Shown: one piece after another, positions 31,783 to 41,255 of the stretch
Layout of the letters: each line of letters starts with the position of its first letter
Numbering within the stretch: the first letter of the stretch is position 1
DNA from: Septoria linicola
Taxonomy: Eukaryota; Ascomycota; Dothideomycetes; Mycosphaerellales; Mycosphaerellaceae
Direction: 5' to 3'
Assembly: GCA_024114885.1 (NCBI GenBank)
Contig: CP099420.1
Location: forward strand, 2,480,001 to 2,544,000
DNA length: 64,000 nucleotides
Position numbers and translations under genes: made by a program
Notes under the pieces: generated by a model
Told to the model about the DNA's origin: nothing
Database searches by the model: none
What the model saw: the letters and a program-made list of their open reading frames with translations, nothing else

Positions 31783-33546
31783 ATGTCGCGCACGTCGATC
31801 CTTGGCTCTTTGCCGAAGCCAAAGTACAGCGGCGAGGATGAGGAGCTGCCAACGCATACGCAGCAGAAGGGCCCCAAGGTCGTGGCCGCGCGCGATCTCG
31901 AATCATCGCAATTGACCGTGAAGCGGAGCGGACCACCACCATATCAGCAGCGATCAGGATGGCGACCCCGGAACGCAGAAGACTTTGGCGATGGAGGATC
32001 GTTTCCTGAGATTCCTGTTGCGCAGTATCCTCTGGATATGGGCAGGAAGAACGTGCCGTCGAGCTCGAATGCCCTGGCGCTGCAGGTCGACAAGGATGGC
32101 AAGGTCAAATACGATGCACTGGCCAGGCGAGGACACAGCGAGAGCCGAATTGTGCACGCCAGCTTCAAGGACTTGATCCCTCTACGACAGCGAGCCGACG
32201 CAGGCGATATTGACCTGTCCAAGCCGAGCGACGAGGAGGTCGAAGCCACCAAGCAGCGCACGCAACTTGCACTGCAAGGTTTGGTCAGCGGGACATTGGC
32301 AGCACAGAAGCCCAAGAATGTAAAAGGCACGACCAGACCGGAGCCGACTTTCGTGCGGTACACGCCAGCCGACCAGATGGGCGACAAGAGCAAGAAGCAG
32401 GATCGCATCATGAAAATCGTGCAGCGGCAGCAAGACCCTATGGAACCGCCGAAGCACAAGATCAAGAAAGTTCCTCGTGGCCCTCCGTCTCCGCCTCCGC
32501 CAGTCATGCACTCCCCGCCGCGCAAGTTGACTGCTGAAGATCAGGAAAACTGGAAGATCCCACCGCCTGTATCGAACTGGAAGAACTCAAAGGGTTATAC
32601 TGTTCCATTGGATAAGCGTCTAGCCGCCGACGGAAGGGGCTTGCAGGACGTCACAATCAATGACAAGTTTGCACAATTCGCGGAAGGTCTGCACGTGGCT
32701 GATCGTCACGCCCGGGAAGAGGTCCAGCAGAGAGCGAAGATGCAGCAGAGGCTGGCCGAGAAGGAGAAGGAGGCTAAAGAGGACAACTTGCGCCAGCTTG
32801 CGATGAAAGCGCGTGCGGACAAGGAGGCCGCCATGGCACAGAGGCGCGGGTCAGACCGCGGGAGATCACGAAGTAGATCTGTCGACGGTCGGTCTTCACG
32901 CTCCTCATACTCCTCCCAAAGCCGGAGCCGCAGCAGGAGTCGAAGTGGTGGCCGAGACGTGGGCGAGAAGGAGCGACGGGCACGTGAGCAAGCAAGAGCT
33001 GAGCGGAAGCGGGAGGCACAAAGAGAGCTTAGACAGAAGAATATGGGTCATGAGCGCAGGATACAGATGATGGCAAGAAAGCAGAATCGAGACATTAGTG
33101 AGAAGGTTGCTCTGGGTCTGGCGAAGCCGACTCAAAACAAAGAAGCCATGTACGACTCACGGCTGTTCAACCAGAGCTCAGGCATGGCTGCTGGGTTCAA
33201 TGAGGACCAGGCCTACGACAAACCTCTCTTCGCAAGTCGTGATGCACTCAATTCGATCTATCAATCGCAAACAGGAGACGACGACGGCGAAGATGATGGA
33301 GAGACGCTAGACAAGATCCAAGGCACGAAACGCTTCGACAGTCTAGGTCGTGCGCCAAAGGAGGGTTTCAAGGGCACAGACACAGTGGAAAAGCGAACTG
33401 GACCAGTACAATTTGAGCGTGATCGAGGAGACGACCCCTTCGGCGTGGAAGCGATGATTGCAGAAGCTTCAGACAAGGCCAACAAACGCTCGGCAGAGGA
33501 CGACGGTGGCGGCAGAAGCAAGAAGGCTAGAGTGGACGATGAGTAG
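31783..33546 (+). CDS. PRP45: SNW-domain splicing factor Prp45/SKIP
   Basis: A single exon encodes 587 residues from ATG 31783 (GCGACATG). The SNW/SKIP domain covers about residues 130-310. It contains the name motif SNWKNSKGYTVPLDKR and the conserved KIPPPVSNWKN context, preceded by PPKHKIKKVPRGPPSPPPP. A charged helical region (RAKMQQRLAEKEKEAKED) and an RS-like basic Ser/Arg stretch (residues about 355-410) follow. The C-terminal acidic/basic tail includes DSRLFNQSSGMAAGF and YDKPLF, both conserved in SKIP proteins. The family member in yeast is part of the activated spliceosome (NTC-related) and acts with Prp22. Nuclear location is expected. Confidence 0.95.
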   Translation: MSRTSILGSLPKPKYSGEDEELPTHTQQKGPKVVAARDLESSQLTVKRSGPPPYQQRSGWRPRNAEDFGDGGSFPEIPVAQYPLDMGRKNVPSSSNALALQVDKDGKVKYDALARRGHSESRIVHASFKDLIPLRQRADAGDIDLSKPSDEEVEATKQRTQLALQGLVSGTLAAQKPKNVKGTTRPEPTFVRYTPADQMGDKSKKQDRIMKIVQRQQDPMEPPKHKIKKVPRGPPSPPPPVMHSPPRKLTAEDQENWKIPPPVSNWKNSKGYTVPLDKRLAADGRGLQDVTINDKFAQFAEGLHVADRHAREEVQQRAKMQQRLAEKEKEAKEDNLRQLAMKARADKEAAMAQRRGSDRGRSRSRSVDGRSSRSSYSSQSRSRSRSRSGGRDVGEKERRAREQARAERKREAQRELRQKNMGHERRIQMMARKQNRDISEKVALGLAKPTQNKEAMYDSRLFNQSSGMAAGFNEDQAYDKPLFASRDALNSIYQSQTGDDDGEDDGETLDKIQGTKRFDSLGRAPKEGFKGTDTVEKRTGPVQFERDRGDDPFGVEAMIAEASDKANKRSAEDDGGGRSKKARVDDE

Positions 33547-33917
33547 CTTTCAAGACTTAGGTAGTTGAAATGGATTAGGTTCCCTGAATACCACTGTTGT
33601 GGCTGTCAGAGCTCCATCGCGTTACCTCTCGTGAAGATGTTGCTGCGCAACATTGAATATTGGCCGCAAACAATCTGCATCGTGATAGAGAGGTCTGTCC
33701 TCGACGGCACGCTTCACTGATGCGGTATTTGAGGAAGACGGGCTTCTCTTCACTCGGGGGACCATTTGCTCGCTGTTGCACTCGCATAATGCACTAATGC
33801 ACCTTCACAGCACCTAGCTCTTAAGCATCCCACCTGCACCCATGATGGAAACAAGGCAGGCTAGCAGTATTTGGCTCTATTCCGTCTGCATAAACAACAG
33901 AAGACCACACTGTCGAC
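33547..33917. other. Intergenic region
   Basis: 371 bp with no gene seen. It holds the 3' region of the Prp45 gene and the promoter of the membrane-protein gene. Confidence 0.4.
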
Positions 33918-35228
33918 ATGCCTCCCTTCACGCCGCTTCCTCGTAAGCTCGAGAACCGCTTTCGAGCCAGAATGGGCTCTTCAGTAACGGCAGCATCACC
34001 ACTTGACCAAGTGCAGAGTATTTGGATGGAGACTGCTTCTGTCACAGCACCAGCAAGTGAAACGCTTCACCAGCGCTACAGCACCAGCTCTGCTGTCCTC
34101 GTTGGCACTGCTCCGGCTGCACCTGAGGTATGGCCGGACCACTTTCCAGATCTTCCACCAGCCGCAGTCTGGATCTTGGCAGGCGGACTCAGCTTCTTGT
34201 TTGTTGGCGCCATATGCCTGCTAATGATCAACTTCTACCCGCATCATCCTCGAGGACATCGGGTGAAGGCACAGCGTGGTTACACGGAGGTCGCACAAGA
34301 AGATTTTGAACTCGACTCGTACTGCGCAAGTCGTGTGCCTATCACACCTGATTGGCAAATGGGAAGGCCGCATCATGCGCAGACTGGTGTGGACAGCTCA
34401 CCACGCGTGGATGAATTTGCATCGATGCTGCGAAAGAGGAGACCAACGACTCTGAGCATTGACACAACGGCGCAGTACAAAGGACTGGGGATTGCTGTGC
34501 AGGGCGGGAAAGCGAAGACAGCTCATGCGCCTCCACCGCCACGACGCTCATCCAGCGAAGATACTGTACCGTCGAGGTCCTGCAGTACTGCGTCAAGCTC
34601 CTCATCTAGCAGTCTCCGAGCGCCTCCCCACGCGTGGACCCCTCTTCCTAGCCCACTCATCAAAGGTCATCACGGACGCACGAGACCCAGAGCAAAGAAG
34701 TCGACGCTCGAACCTCGCCGTCAGAAACCGTCCATTGAGCTTGAGCTCGTGGAGACCTTTTGTCCACGACCAGGCCGAGATTCGGACCAGCAGCGCTCAG
34801 GCAAAGATGCTGGAACAGCCCGAAGGGCAAATGCCGCGACAGAGCAAGTCGCCTCTGCTTCACAGTACCAGTCATCTCGATTTCTAGATCTTGACACTCA
34901 TCAGCAACACATGTCTGAACTCGAAGCCGGCACTTTCTTGGATGTTCGCCATGCCACAGGGTGGCCGAACCACTCTCTACCTGAAGACCCTCCTCCAGAG
35001 ACCCCGTATGTCACACCAGAGGAAAGCCCACGCCCAAGCCGCACTAGCTCCACACTTAACTTGCTACTGCAAAAGGGTGAAGATGCTGTCGACTACACCG
35101 CGAGAAAGCTGACGAGAATGGTCTACGATCAGGTGAACAAGAACGACCTGGAAGAAGGATTGCTCTTGCCAATCCGGAGGTGCGAGACGGAGGGGATCGC
35201 AAAGTGCGAGGTTTGTTGTAAGACCTGA
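33918..35228 (+). CDS. Single-pass membrane protein of unknown function
   Basis: 436 residues are read from ATG 33918 (GTCGACATGC). There is no signal peptide. A Ser/Thr-rich N-terminal segment of about 80 residues precedes one strong transmembrane helix (WILAGGLSFLFVGAICLLMI, about residues 85-106). The long C-terminal part is Ser/Pro/Arg-rich and low-complexity (poly-Ser around residue 235). It ends with a short charged helix (EDAVDYTARKLTRMVYDQV) and a Cys-containing tail (CEVCCKT) that might be lipidated. The architecture (Ser/Thr-rich head, one span, disordered tail) recalls fungal wall-sensor or plasma-membrane scaffold proteins, but nothing conserved supports a specific call. Confidence 0.65.
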   Translation: MPPFTPLPRKLENRFRARMGSSVTAASPLDQVQSIWMETASVTAPASETLHQRYSTSSAVLVGTAPAAPEVWPDHFPDLPPAAVWILAGGLSFLFVGAICLLMINFYPHHPRGHRVKAQRGYTEVAQEDFELDSYCASRVPITPDWQMGRPHHAQTGVDSSPRVDEFASMLRKRRPTTLSIDTTAQYKGLGIAVQGGKAKTAHAPPPPRRSSSEDTVPSRSCSTASSSSSSSLRAPPHAWTPLPSPLIKGHHGRTRPRAKKSTLEPRRQKPSIELELVETFCPRPGRDSDQQRSGKDAGTARRANAATEQVASASQYQSSRFLDLDTHQQHMSELEAGTFLDVRHATGWPNHSLPEDPPPETPYVTPEESPRPSRTSSTLNLLLQKGEDAVDYTARKLTRMVYDQVNKNDLEEGLLLPIRRCETEGIAKCEVCCKT

Positions 35229-35671
35229 TCATCTGGGCAGATCGAGAGGTGTGGCAGACAAATATCCCAGGTGATCGTGGCACCTTGTTTGATATCCCCA
35301 AGGGGGAACAATTGTTCTATTTGCTTTGAGTCGCGAACACAGTTGGCTGGACGGAGTTGCTGATTTGCTTTTCAAGCGAGACGCCGTTAATGACTAGTCC
35401 GCAGAAGCAGCATACAACTTCTGGTAGTAGTTGCTGTGCTGCAAGACTACGGAGCACGGGGGAACTTTTCGTCTGCCGCCATAGCATGCCAAATTCTTTC
35501 TCCACCTGCCCAGCGTGTCCCACTCGACTCTAAACCTTTCAATGGCCCTGGACATATATTCCGCTTACTTCCTCTTTCTGGACGCAATGCAATGTATACA
35601 GAGGTCAATTCTCCCAGCTGTTTTGAAGAACACGCCGACTGCCCAAGCACTTCTGGCTTGAACCATTTTGC
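35229..35671. other. Convergent intergenic region
   Basis: No gene is seen. It lies between the 3' ends of two convergent genes. Confidence 0.4.
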
Positions 35672-36169
35672 TTATGACCCAGCGGCGTCACCTCCATTCG
35701 CCGGCGTATTCTCAATGCCGAAGAACCTCAACATATCATCCCTTTGAAACATCTGCGCAGCCTCGATAGCGTTCGGCTGTCCAGCAGCCAGATCTGATCC
35801 ATTCTCTGCCAGAAACTTGACTACATCGCCATAGCCCTTGAAGACAGCTCCAGCTACGATACTCTGTCCTCGATCGTTCAGACCATCAATCTCTGCTCCT
35901 TTCTCTACAAGCATCTTGACTGTTGTGAGATTGCCATGATATGCGGCAAGCATGAGAAGCGTATCGCCTTTGTGATTTGTGAGATTCACCGGTATGCCCG
36001 CAGAGACGTATTGTGAGAGAGAAGAAGTATCGCCATGGCGTGCGAAGTCGAAGAGCTTCGTAGCGAGCTCGATCGCTTCGGGTGGGAGCTGGGGTTTGGA
36101 AGAGGGCTGTGACGTGGCAGTGGGTGGCACAGTCGGGGGCTGCTGGTCTTGTTGTTGAGGTAGGCCCAT
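35672..36169 (-). CDS. Ankyrin-repeat protein
   Basis: A single exon encodes 165 residues. A Gln/Pro-rich N-terminus (about 1-32) leads into three ankyrin-type repeats: ARHGDTSSLSQYVSAGIPVN, then the canonical KGDTLLMLAAYHGNLTTVKM with LVEKGAEIDGLNDRGQ, then AVFKGYGDVVKFLAENGSD. The C-terminal helix (MFQRDDMLRFFG) is like the capping end of small fungal and bacterial ankyrin proteins. It is a binding module with no enzymatic part. The partner is unknown and location probably cytosolic. Size and architecture match short single-domain fungal ankyrin proteins. Confidence 0.82.
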   Translation of the reverse strand: MGLPQQQDQQPPTVPPTATSQPSSKPQLPPEAIELATKLFDFARHGDTSSLSQYVSAGIPVNLTNHKGDTLLMLAAYHGNLTTVKMLVEKGAEIDGLNDRGQSIVAGAVFKGYGDVVKFLAENGSDLAAGQPNAIEAAQMFQRDDMLRFFGIENTPANGGDAAGS

Positions 36170-36647
36170 GGTGTTATGCTAGAATTACAATGTCAACGAG
36201 CGATGGGGCTAACTTAACCTGTGCAGCTCTTCCGGTAATATGCCTTCGCGGACATCTCTGGTGAGGTCATCCGATGGCCACTGGAGGGACCATTCGCCAC
36301 TGTCACTGTAAGCATATCCTACCTAGCCGATAGCCCTTCTATGTCTCATGCATGCAGAGCTCATTAATCTCTTTCTCAAGCTGTTACAAGGTAGAACACT
36401 TTTGCTCAACAGCAGGCGATGTAATTACATCGACAAATACAAAAGAAAGTCGCCCTACACATGGCAACAGAAGTCCCCCAAGCCAGCTAAAATTGATGGA
36501 ACATTGATGGAAGCTGAAGCGAAACTTTAATGAGCACAAACTTCACTCACAACGCACCGTGCACGGACCAACCAAAAATCTCAACACATGCTGCTATACC
36601 ACAACAACACGGTATACAACGACAACCACAACGACGCAAACGAGAAG
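36170..36647. other. Intergenic region downstream of the tRNA gene
   Basis: No gene is seen. On the minus strand the first run of five T after the tRNA is at 36574-36578, about 70 nt past its 3' end. That is far for a Pol III terminator. Confidence 0.4.
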
Positions 36648-36788
36648 GGGCTCAACTCGGAATTGAACCAAGGACCTCTTGCATACGAGATTGTGACAAC
36701 CCAAAGCACTGCGCAGTTGTTAGGCCATGATCGTATCGATCTGGGGGCTGGAGATGCTTACAGAATCATACCACTAGACCATTAAGCC
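36648..36788 (-). tRNA. tRNA-Pro(UGG) gene with a tRNA intron and a second, spliceosomal-like insertion
   Basis: Minus-strand reading starts GGCTTAATGGTCTAGTGG and ends in a T arm GGTTCAATTCC and TTGAGCC plus discriminator C. A box (TGGTCTAGTGG) and B box are good. The acceptor stem GGCTTAA/TTGAGCC pairs over 7 bp (one G-T). The anticodon stem CTTGC/GCAAG and loop TTTGGGT (anticodon TGG) form only if two pieces are removed. One is a 16-nt insertion at 36684-36699 right after position 37, the canonical tRNA-intron site. The other is 36709-36761, 53 nt, inside the 5' side of the anticodon stem. The latter begins GTAAGC, has CCTAAC and ends GCGCAG. Removing both leaves exactly 72 nt. It may instead be a broken copy. 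No T-run terminator lies close by. Confidence 0.72.
36709..36761 (-). other. 53-nt spliceosomal-like intron inside the tRNA-Pro gene
   Basis: Signals on the tRNA strand: donor GTAAGC, branch site CCTAAC ending about 11 nt before the acceptor GCGCAG. The length of 53 nt matches the protein-gene introns of this window (several are 51-53 nt). It interrupts the anticodon stem after TCT and before TGC. Whether it is spliced is not known. Confidence 0.55.
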
Positions 36789-37169
36789 ATGCTTCATGCT
36801 TGGAGAGATTTTTGGCTTTATATGAAGACTTCTGTTGGACACGTGCAGCCCGTTGGGACAAGACAACGTTCTGTGATAAGTGTCTTGTCAAAAGACTATG
36901 CGTACCATTTACGCTGCACAGAAAGCGCACCGCTTGCTGCAGTCTCGGCTGACCTCTTGCTATGTCATTCGTCTGAGCTGTAAGGCTACTGACACGTTTC
37001 GTATAATGGCAAGGCTAGGCATAATTGACGCAAGAGATTCATACATGCACATGATCACGTCGCGAACAGAGGTTACAAAGGCAGTAACTAAGCAATTGAT
37101 ATATTACTGGCGCTAGTTCGTTCAACGACTAACATTTGCACGAGCAAATGTTCGGCTTCATGGCCTACC
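36789..37169. promoter_or_regulatory. tRNA upstream region and hydrolase 3' region
   Basis: No gene is seen. It contains the 5' flank of the tRNA and the 3' end of the hydrolase gene, both on the minus strand. Confidence 0.4.
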
Positions 37170-38642
37170 TTATGGGGCCTGGAAGTATTTGTACCATGCA
37201 CTCAATTCATTTCTCCATGAATACCATGGTGCATCATCGTCTAGAGGCTCGGGTTTAGACTGCTACAGCAAAGGTCAGATCAAGCACTGAGTATCACCAT
37301 CTGCAGAACTTACCATTCCATGCTCCGCAGCGTACGTGTCGAGACACAGCCCATCACATACGCAGTCTCGCCAAGCAGTACCCAACAGCAGAAGGAAGCT
37401 CTCGCCCTCCGCACCCATCTCTACTGGCTCTTTCGACTTGTGATCCAGTGGGTTGGCAGCTGGCCTAGCGAAACCATCTCCATCCACACGAGACACAACT
37501 GCACGCCTCTTTGCATCTACCCAGTCAAGGTATTTTCGTTGACCGAAGATCTCAGAGTTGAGTAGTGCCATGCGGTATACAGTAGCAGCTAGAAGCGATG
37601 TTCCAGACGTCTCACCAGCATACTCATTGTCTCCGAGATAGTTTCGTAAAAGGCCAGAATCGTCATTGTCTGTAGCAATCACGGCGTCCAATATATCTTG
37701 AATCCACGAGTCCAAATCTTGCCGGTCCTGTGCCAAAACAGCGTCATCTGCCCGCCAAGTGGTAATCGTCGCCCGCACTCTAGCCATGCCATATGCTGCC
37801 CACGCATTACCTGTGCTCCAGAATCCAGGATCGTCACGATCGGCTGAGCCAACAATGTGCTTCCATAATCCGACCTTGCCTCTCAGTACACTTCTGTAGA
37901 GACCAATCTGCGTGATAGCCTCGTGAACCAGAGCTGTATCATTACCCGCCACTCCTGAATACGCGAGAAATGGTGGGAACATGGCAATCGCATCTGACCA
38001 AAGTTCTGCATTTTCCATACGATGGCTGATTGCGCCATTGGCATAACGAGGTGCGGTTTTAAGCAGTAGATCTTTCTGCCTGTCGGCAGCAACCCGATAG
38101 TCTTTACTATTCCACGATCTCTGACCGAGCATCAAAGCGGCCACACCAAGCGCAGCTGGGTCAGAGACGGCGCCATCATCTTCGTCAAATAAAGATGTGT
38201 CCAGCACCTTGATCTTTTTCTGTGCATAAATCGATGCTTCATCCAGTCGCAAGCCTAATGTGGGCAACTTGCCTCCAGGAAATGGTTCTCGGCCAAAGAC
38301 TGATCTGTCTGGGTCAAATATTTGCATTGTTGCCTCGTGGGCATAGCCGATCTCCCAGCTGTGCTTCGAATGCTCTTGTGCTTGGGCCAGGGCAGCATTA
38401 ATCGGAAAGCTGAAATTGAAGGTCGCCACGCAATTCTCATAATTCGTGGTGTCTAAGCCTGGTTTATGCACGAAACGAAGTATCAGGAGTGCTATCGCCA
38501 CAGCTGCCACAGCTATATATGCTGGTAGCCATTTCGTCTGTTTTGACCAAGTTCCTGGATCAGCCCAAGTCTGTGGTCGTACGTCAGGGCCTTGCGCCTG
38601 TGTGTCTGGTACTATTGGCTTGCGTTGACGGATTTCTGCCAT
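37170..38642 (-). CDS. Membrane-anchored GH105/GH88-like six-hairpin glycosidase
   Basis: Two exons (37314-38642 and 37170-37262) with a 51-nt intron (GTAAGT donor, TGTAG acceptor, phase 0) encode 473 residues. Splicing replaces an early stop and adds an aromatic tail (DAPWYSWRNELSAWYKYF). The N-terminus is short and basic, followed by one membrane anchor (AYIAVAAVAIALLILRFV, about residues 40-58), giving a type II topology. The remainder is an alpha/alpha-barrel-like domain with ISHRMENAELWSDAIAMFPP and FWSTGNAWAAYGMARV, blocks recalled from fungal six-hairpin proteins near GH105 unsaturated-rhamnogalacturonyl hydrolases. Catalytic activity is not assured. The four genes from here to 43.1 kb share one strand. 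Confidence 0.72.
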
Positions 38643-39026
38643 TACGGCGATGGTGTAAGGTTGCTACATTGTACATGGCGATGAAAAGCCCGGAAAGAGA
38701 GATCTCTGCACGTGGTTGTTCAGATGTGATCCAATCAGGCCAAGCAAATAGGAATATCCTTGGCACAAGAAATGGGCCTTCATCGCTATAGCGTGTCGTT
38801 GGCTGCAATCTACTCAACTCTAGCGTAGCTCAGCTGTCTGTTCTCGCAGTAGCGTGCGAGAGCCATACATGAATTGAAAAACAAATGGGACTTGCTTGCC
38901 ACACTGTACCTCCGGCAATCTGAAGTTTCCTTATCGAGAATCGAGATGCCTAGGGGAATACAACGTGTGTGGAGATCAATCAAGTCAGCATTGACCTGTC
39001 TATCTGTAAGGCGCGTACTATCCCCT
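38643..39026. promoter_or_regulatory. Promoter region of the glycosidase-like gene
   Basis: No gene is seen. It separates two minus-strand genes. Confidence 0.4.
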
Positions 39027-39662
39027 TCAAGCTCCAAACACCTTCACCCTATCCTCCAGAGGAGCATAAGTTCGTGGCCGCTTTCTCACCAGGCCGTTGA
39101 CTGGCTTTCCAAACACGAGCTGTGACTTCAGCTTCCATGTTGCAGGCAGATCCCACTTCTTCGTGACCTCCTTCTCGAAATCATCAATGAAATTGAAGTG
39201 TTGTAGGTTGCACCCTAACCCCTCGAGCTCTAGCGCAGTCCACGCAATGAACTGGTGCATTCCGGACGAGTGATCTCCCCACTGGGGCACCAAATTACTG
39301 AACAGCGGATTCTTTGCTGCCAGTCCATCTAATGCTTCCTGGTCTTCAAGCCACAAGACAGTGCCGTATGCACCACTGAATCCAGAAATCATTTTGCCTA
39401 GCATCTTCTCATAAGCTTCTGGGTGCACGGCCTGGGAGACCTTGTCCGCGATTGACCAGAGAGCGTCGTGGTCATCCTTGAGAAGTATCACGGCTCTGGC
39501 ACTTTGGACATTGAATGATGATGGGGCGTGCTTGACTGCTGTAGAGATGATTTCTTGTATGCGGCTGTCTAGGATGGGCGACTCTTTGGAGAGTTCGTAG
39601 CAAGAGAGACGAGTCTCTGCTGCAGCAAAGAGACCTTGAGTTGTTGCTTGCGTCTTGGCCAT
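39027..39662 (-). CDS. Nitroreductase-family oxidoreductase (Frm2/Hbn1-like)
   Basis: A single exon of 211 residues starts at ATG 39662 (an in-frame extension upstream would add 23 residues). The pattern ETRLSCYELSKESPILDSRI, HAPSSFNVQSARAVILL and AYGTVLWLED matches fungal FMN-dependent nitroreductases of the Frm2/Hbn1 group. These have the FMN phosphate-binding R near the N-terminus and the SSFN(V/T)Q flavin contact. MHQFIAWTALELEGLGCNLQH is the conserved helix contacting the flavin ring. Yeast members reduce nitro compounds and respond to fatty acids and oxidative stress. Location is cytosolic or nuclear. The physiological substrate is unknown. Confidence 0.88.
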   Translation of the reverse strand: MAKTQATTQGLFAAAETRLSCYELSKESPILDSRIQEIISTAVKHAPSSFNVQSARAVILLKDDHDALWSIADKVSQAVHPEAYEKMLGKMISGFSGAYGTVLWLEDQEALDGLAAKNPLFSNLVPQWGDHSSGMHQFIAWTALELEGLGCNLQHFNFIDDFEKEVTKKWDLPATWKLKSQLVFGKPVNGLVRKRPRTYAPLEDRVKVFGA

Positions 39663-40368
39663 GATGTGTGGTCGTTGGTTAGGAGAGGCGGTCTTTGTCT
39701 GTGCAACAAAGAAGAGGTCAAGCTTCTCCAATGCTGGAGCTGTAGCTATGGCGCCATCGGGATGACGCTGCCCGTGAAGATCAATCGAACTCGCGCTTCA
39801 TGCTCGGTCACGAGACTGATTGAAGGGCATGAAGCCAGCAGTGGAACAGATCTTCATGCCGGCGTAAGAGAAATCACCTACGTGGGGAGCAGAGATCGTG
39901 AAAGGGTCGGTGTATGCTGTCATGTAATTGAAGCTGCAATGCAGCGCAGCAGACACAGTGCATCACTACTGCACCTCTGAGGATGCGCATATGGCTTTAC
40001 AGATGAACACCGCCCCCCAAAGGCTGCACAAGTATTGAGTGTCAACCAGCGTGAGAAGGTCAGCGAGAGGTCCTGGCTTCGATCTTGGCGTCGCGGCAGG
40101 TCGACTTCGAAAGCAGAGCTTGAGAGGAACCACATCATGCGATACGGACAAACACCGAGGCCCGGGATGATGATACATGCCGCTCAATCATAGACGCCGC
40201 CATGCACCAAGCTCGTGACGGCACGCCTTGCCATGGCATGCCTCAACGCAGACGGGCAACGATGTGAAGCTGGAGAAGAGCCCGCAAAGTACGCGACTTC
40301 CAGTCAGAACATGCGTTGAAGAGGACGCTGCGTTTCTATATCGCCCCATCGAATGAACACCGACTATC
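39663..40368. promoter_or_regulatory. Intergenic region between nitroreductase and CmcJ-like genes
   Basis: 706 bp with no gene seen. It should hold the nitroreductase promoter. Confidence 0.4.
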
Positions 40369-41255
40369 TTACGCCTCCGATTCTGGCACGAACGCGAACA
40401 CTTTGATTTCCATGCTCTCTCGCGGCTCAGCATCTGCACAAGCTGGATCGACTAAAGCGCTGTGCGCTACACACATACCACCATGCGCAGCGTGCTTGCT
40501 GTCATACTGCACAAAGACGAGAGGCTCAGATGGCTTCTGCTCGTGCAGATGATACCACTGATGTTGCGCCGAGTGCTTGACGGCTCCTAGCTCGTGCCAG
40601 CCATGAGACAGGATCATTCTGTTAGCGATCCAATCCTGCTTGTAATCCACGGATTTCCAATCGCAGACTGCAAGGGGATCTCTCCGGATGGTCTTGAGTG
40701 GTCGCCAGACATTGATGATCATGACGCGATGGCTCTGAAGACGTTCTCGTTCTGATGCATCGCTGACGACGTTGAGGAGATGTTGCTCCGCTCCAGCTGG
40801 AGTGAAGTCAGAATGGACGCTCAACGCTGGGGCTTTGTTGTCTGCTCGTTTGTTATCGTCCTCTGCCTTCACAATCGTCTTGGTAGCTCCAATTCTGCAC
40901 GCCACTGTCAGCACTCCTCTTCATGCTCACAGATGCGCAAGACTGACACTCTCTTCACCAGTGCCTCAGTGGCAGGCAACAGGATCTCCGCTATCTTGGC
41001 TTCAGAGTCTGCGTCTTCGAGGGCATTTATCTCGTCGTCAACATATTCAAAGCCACTCTCGGCAAGACTGAAGTCGTGTCTGCGGCTACGAAGATTGACT
41101 ATGGTTGTAGGGTACGCGACTCTGCCTCTTTCGAACTCCTCAAAGTGCTCCTCGGCGCCTGGCTTGGTAAAATCTGTCACCCAAACGTCACCTGGGACTG
41201 GCTTTGCGTAGTTCAATTCTGTCTGAACAGATCCCGGGGCAATGGTGGCTGGCAT
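40369..41255 (-). CDS. CmcJ-like / AsaB-type hydroxylase-desaturase
   Basis: Two exons (40948-41255 and 40369-40894) with a 53-nt intron (GTCAGT donor, GCTGAC branch, GTGCAG acceptor) encode 277 residues. The splice joins ALVKRV to IGATKTIVKAEDD, the expected family sequence. The conserved ALSVHSDFTPAGAEQHL (HxD pair) and RVMIINVWRPLKTIRRDPLA, then HEWYxLxxQxPxEPLVF-like and HSALVDP blocks, are typical of the fungal CmcJ/GA4-desaturase-like family. Members act as non-haem iron oxygenases or related enzymes in secondary metabolism and detoxification. The reaction cannot be predicted. The neighbours are a nitroreductase and an RTA1 exporter on the same strand. Confidence 0.82.
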
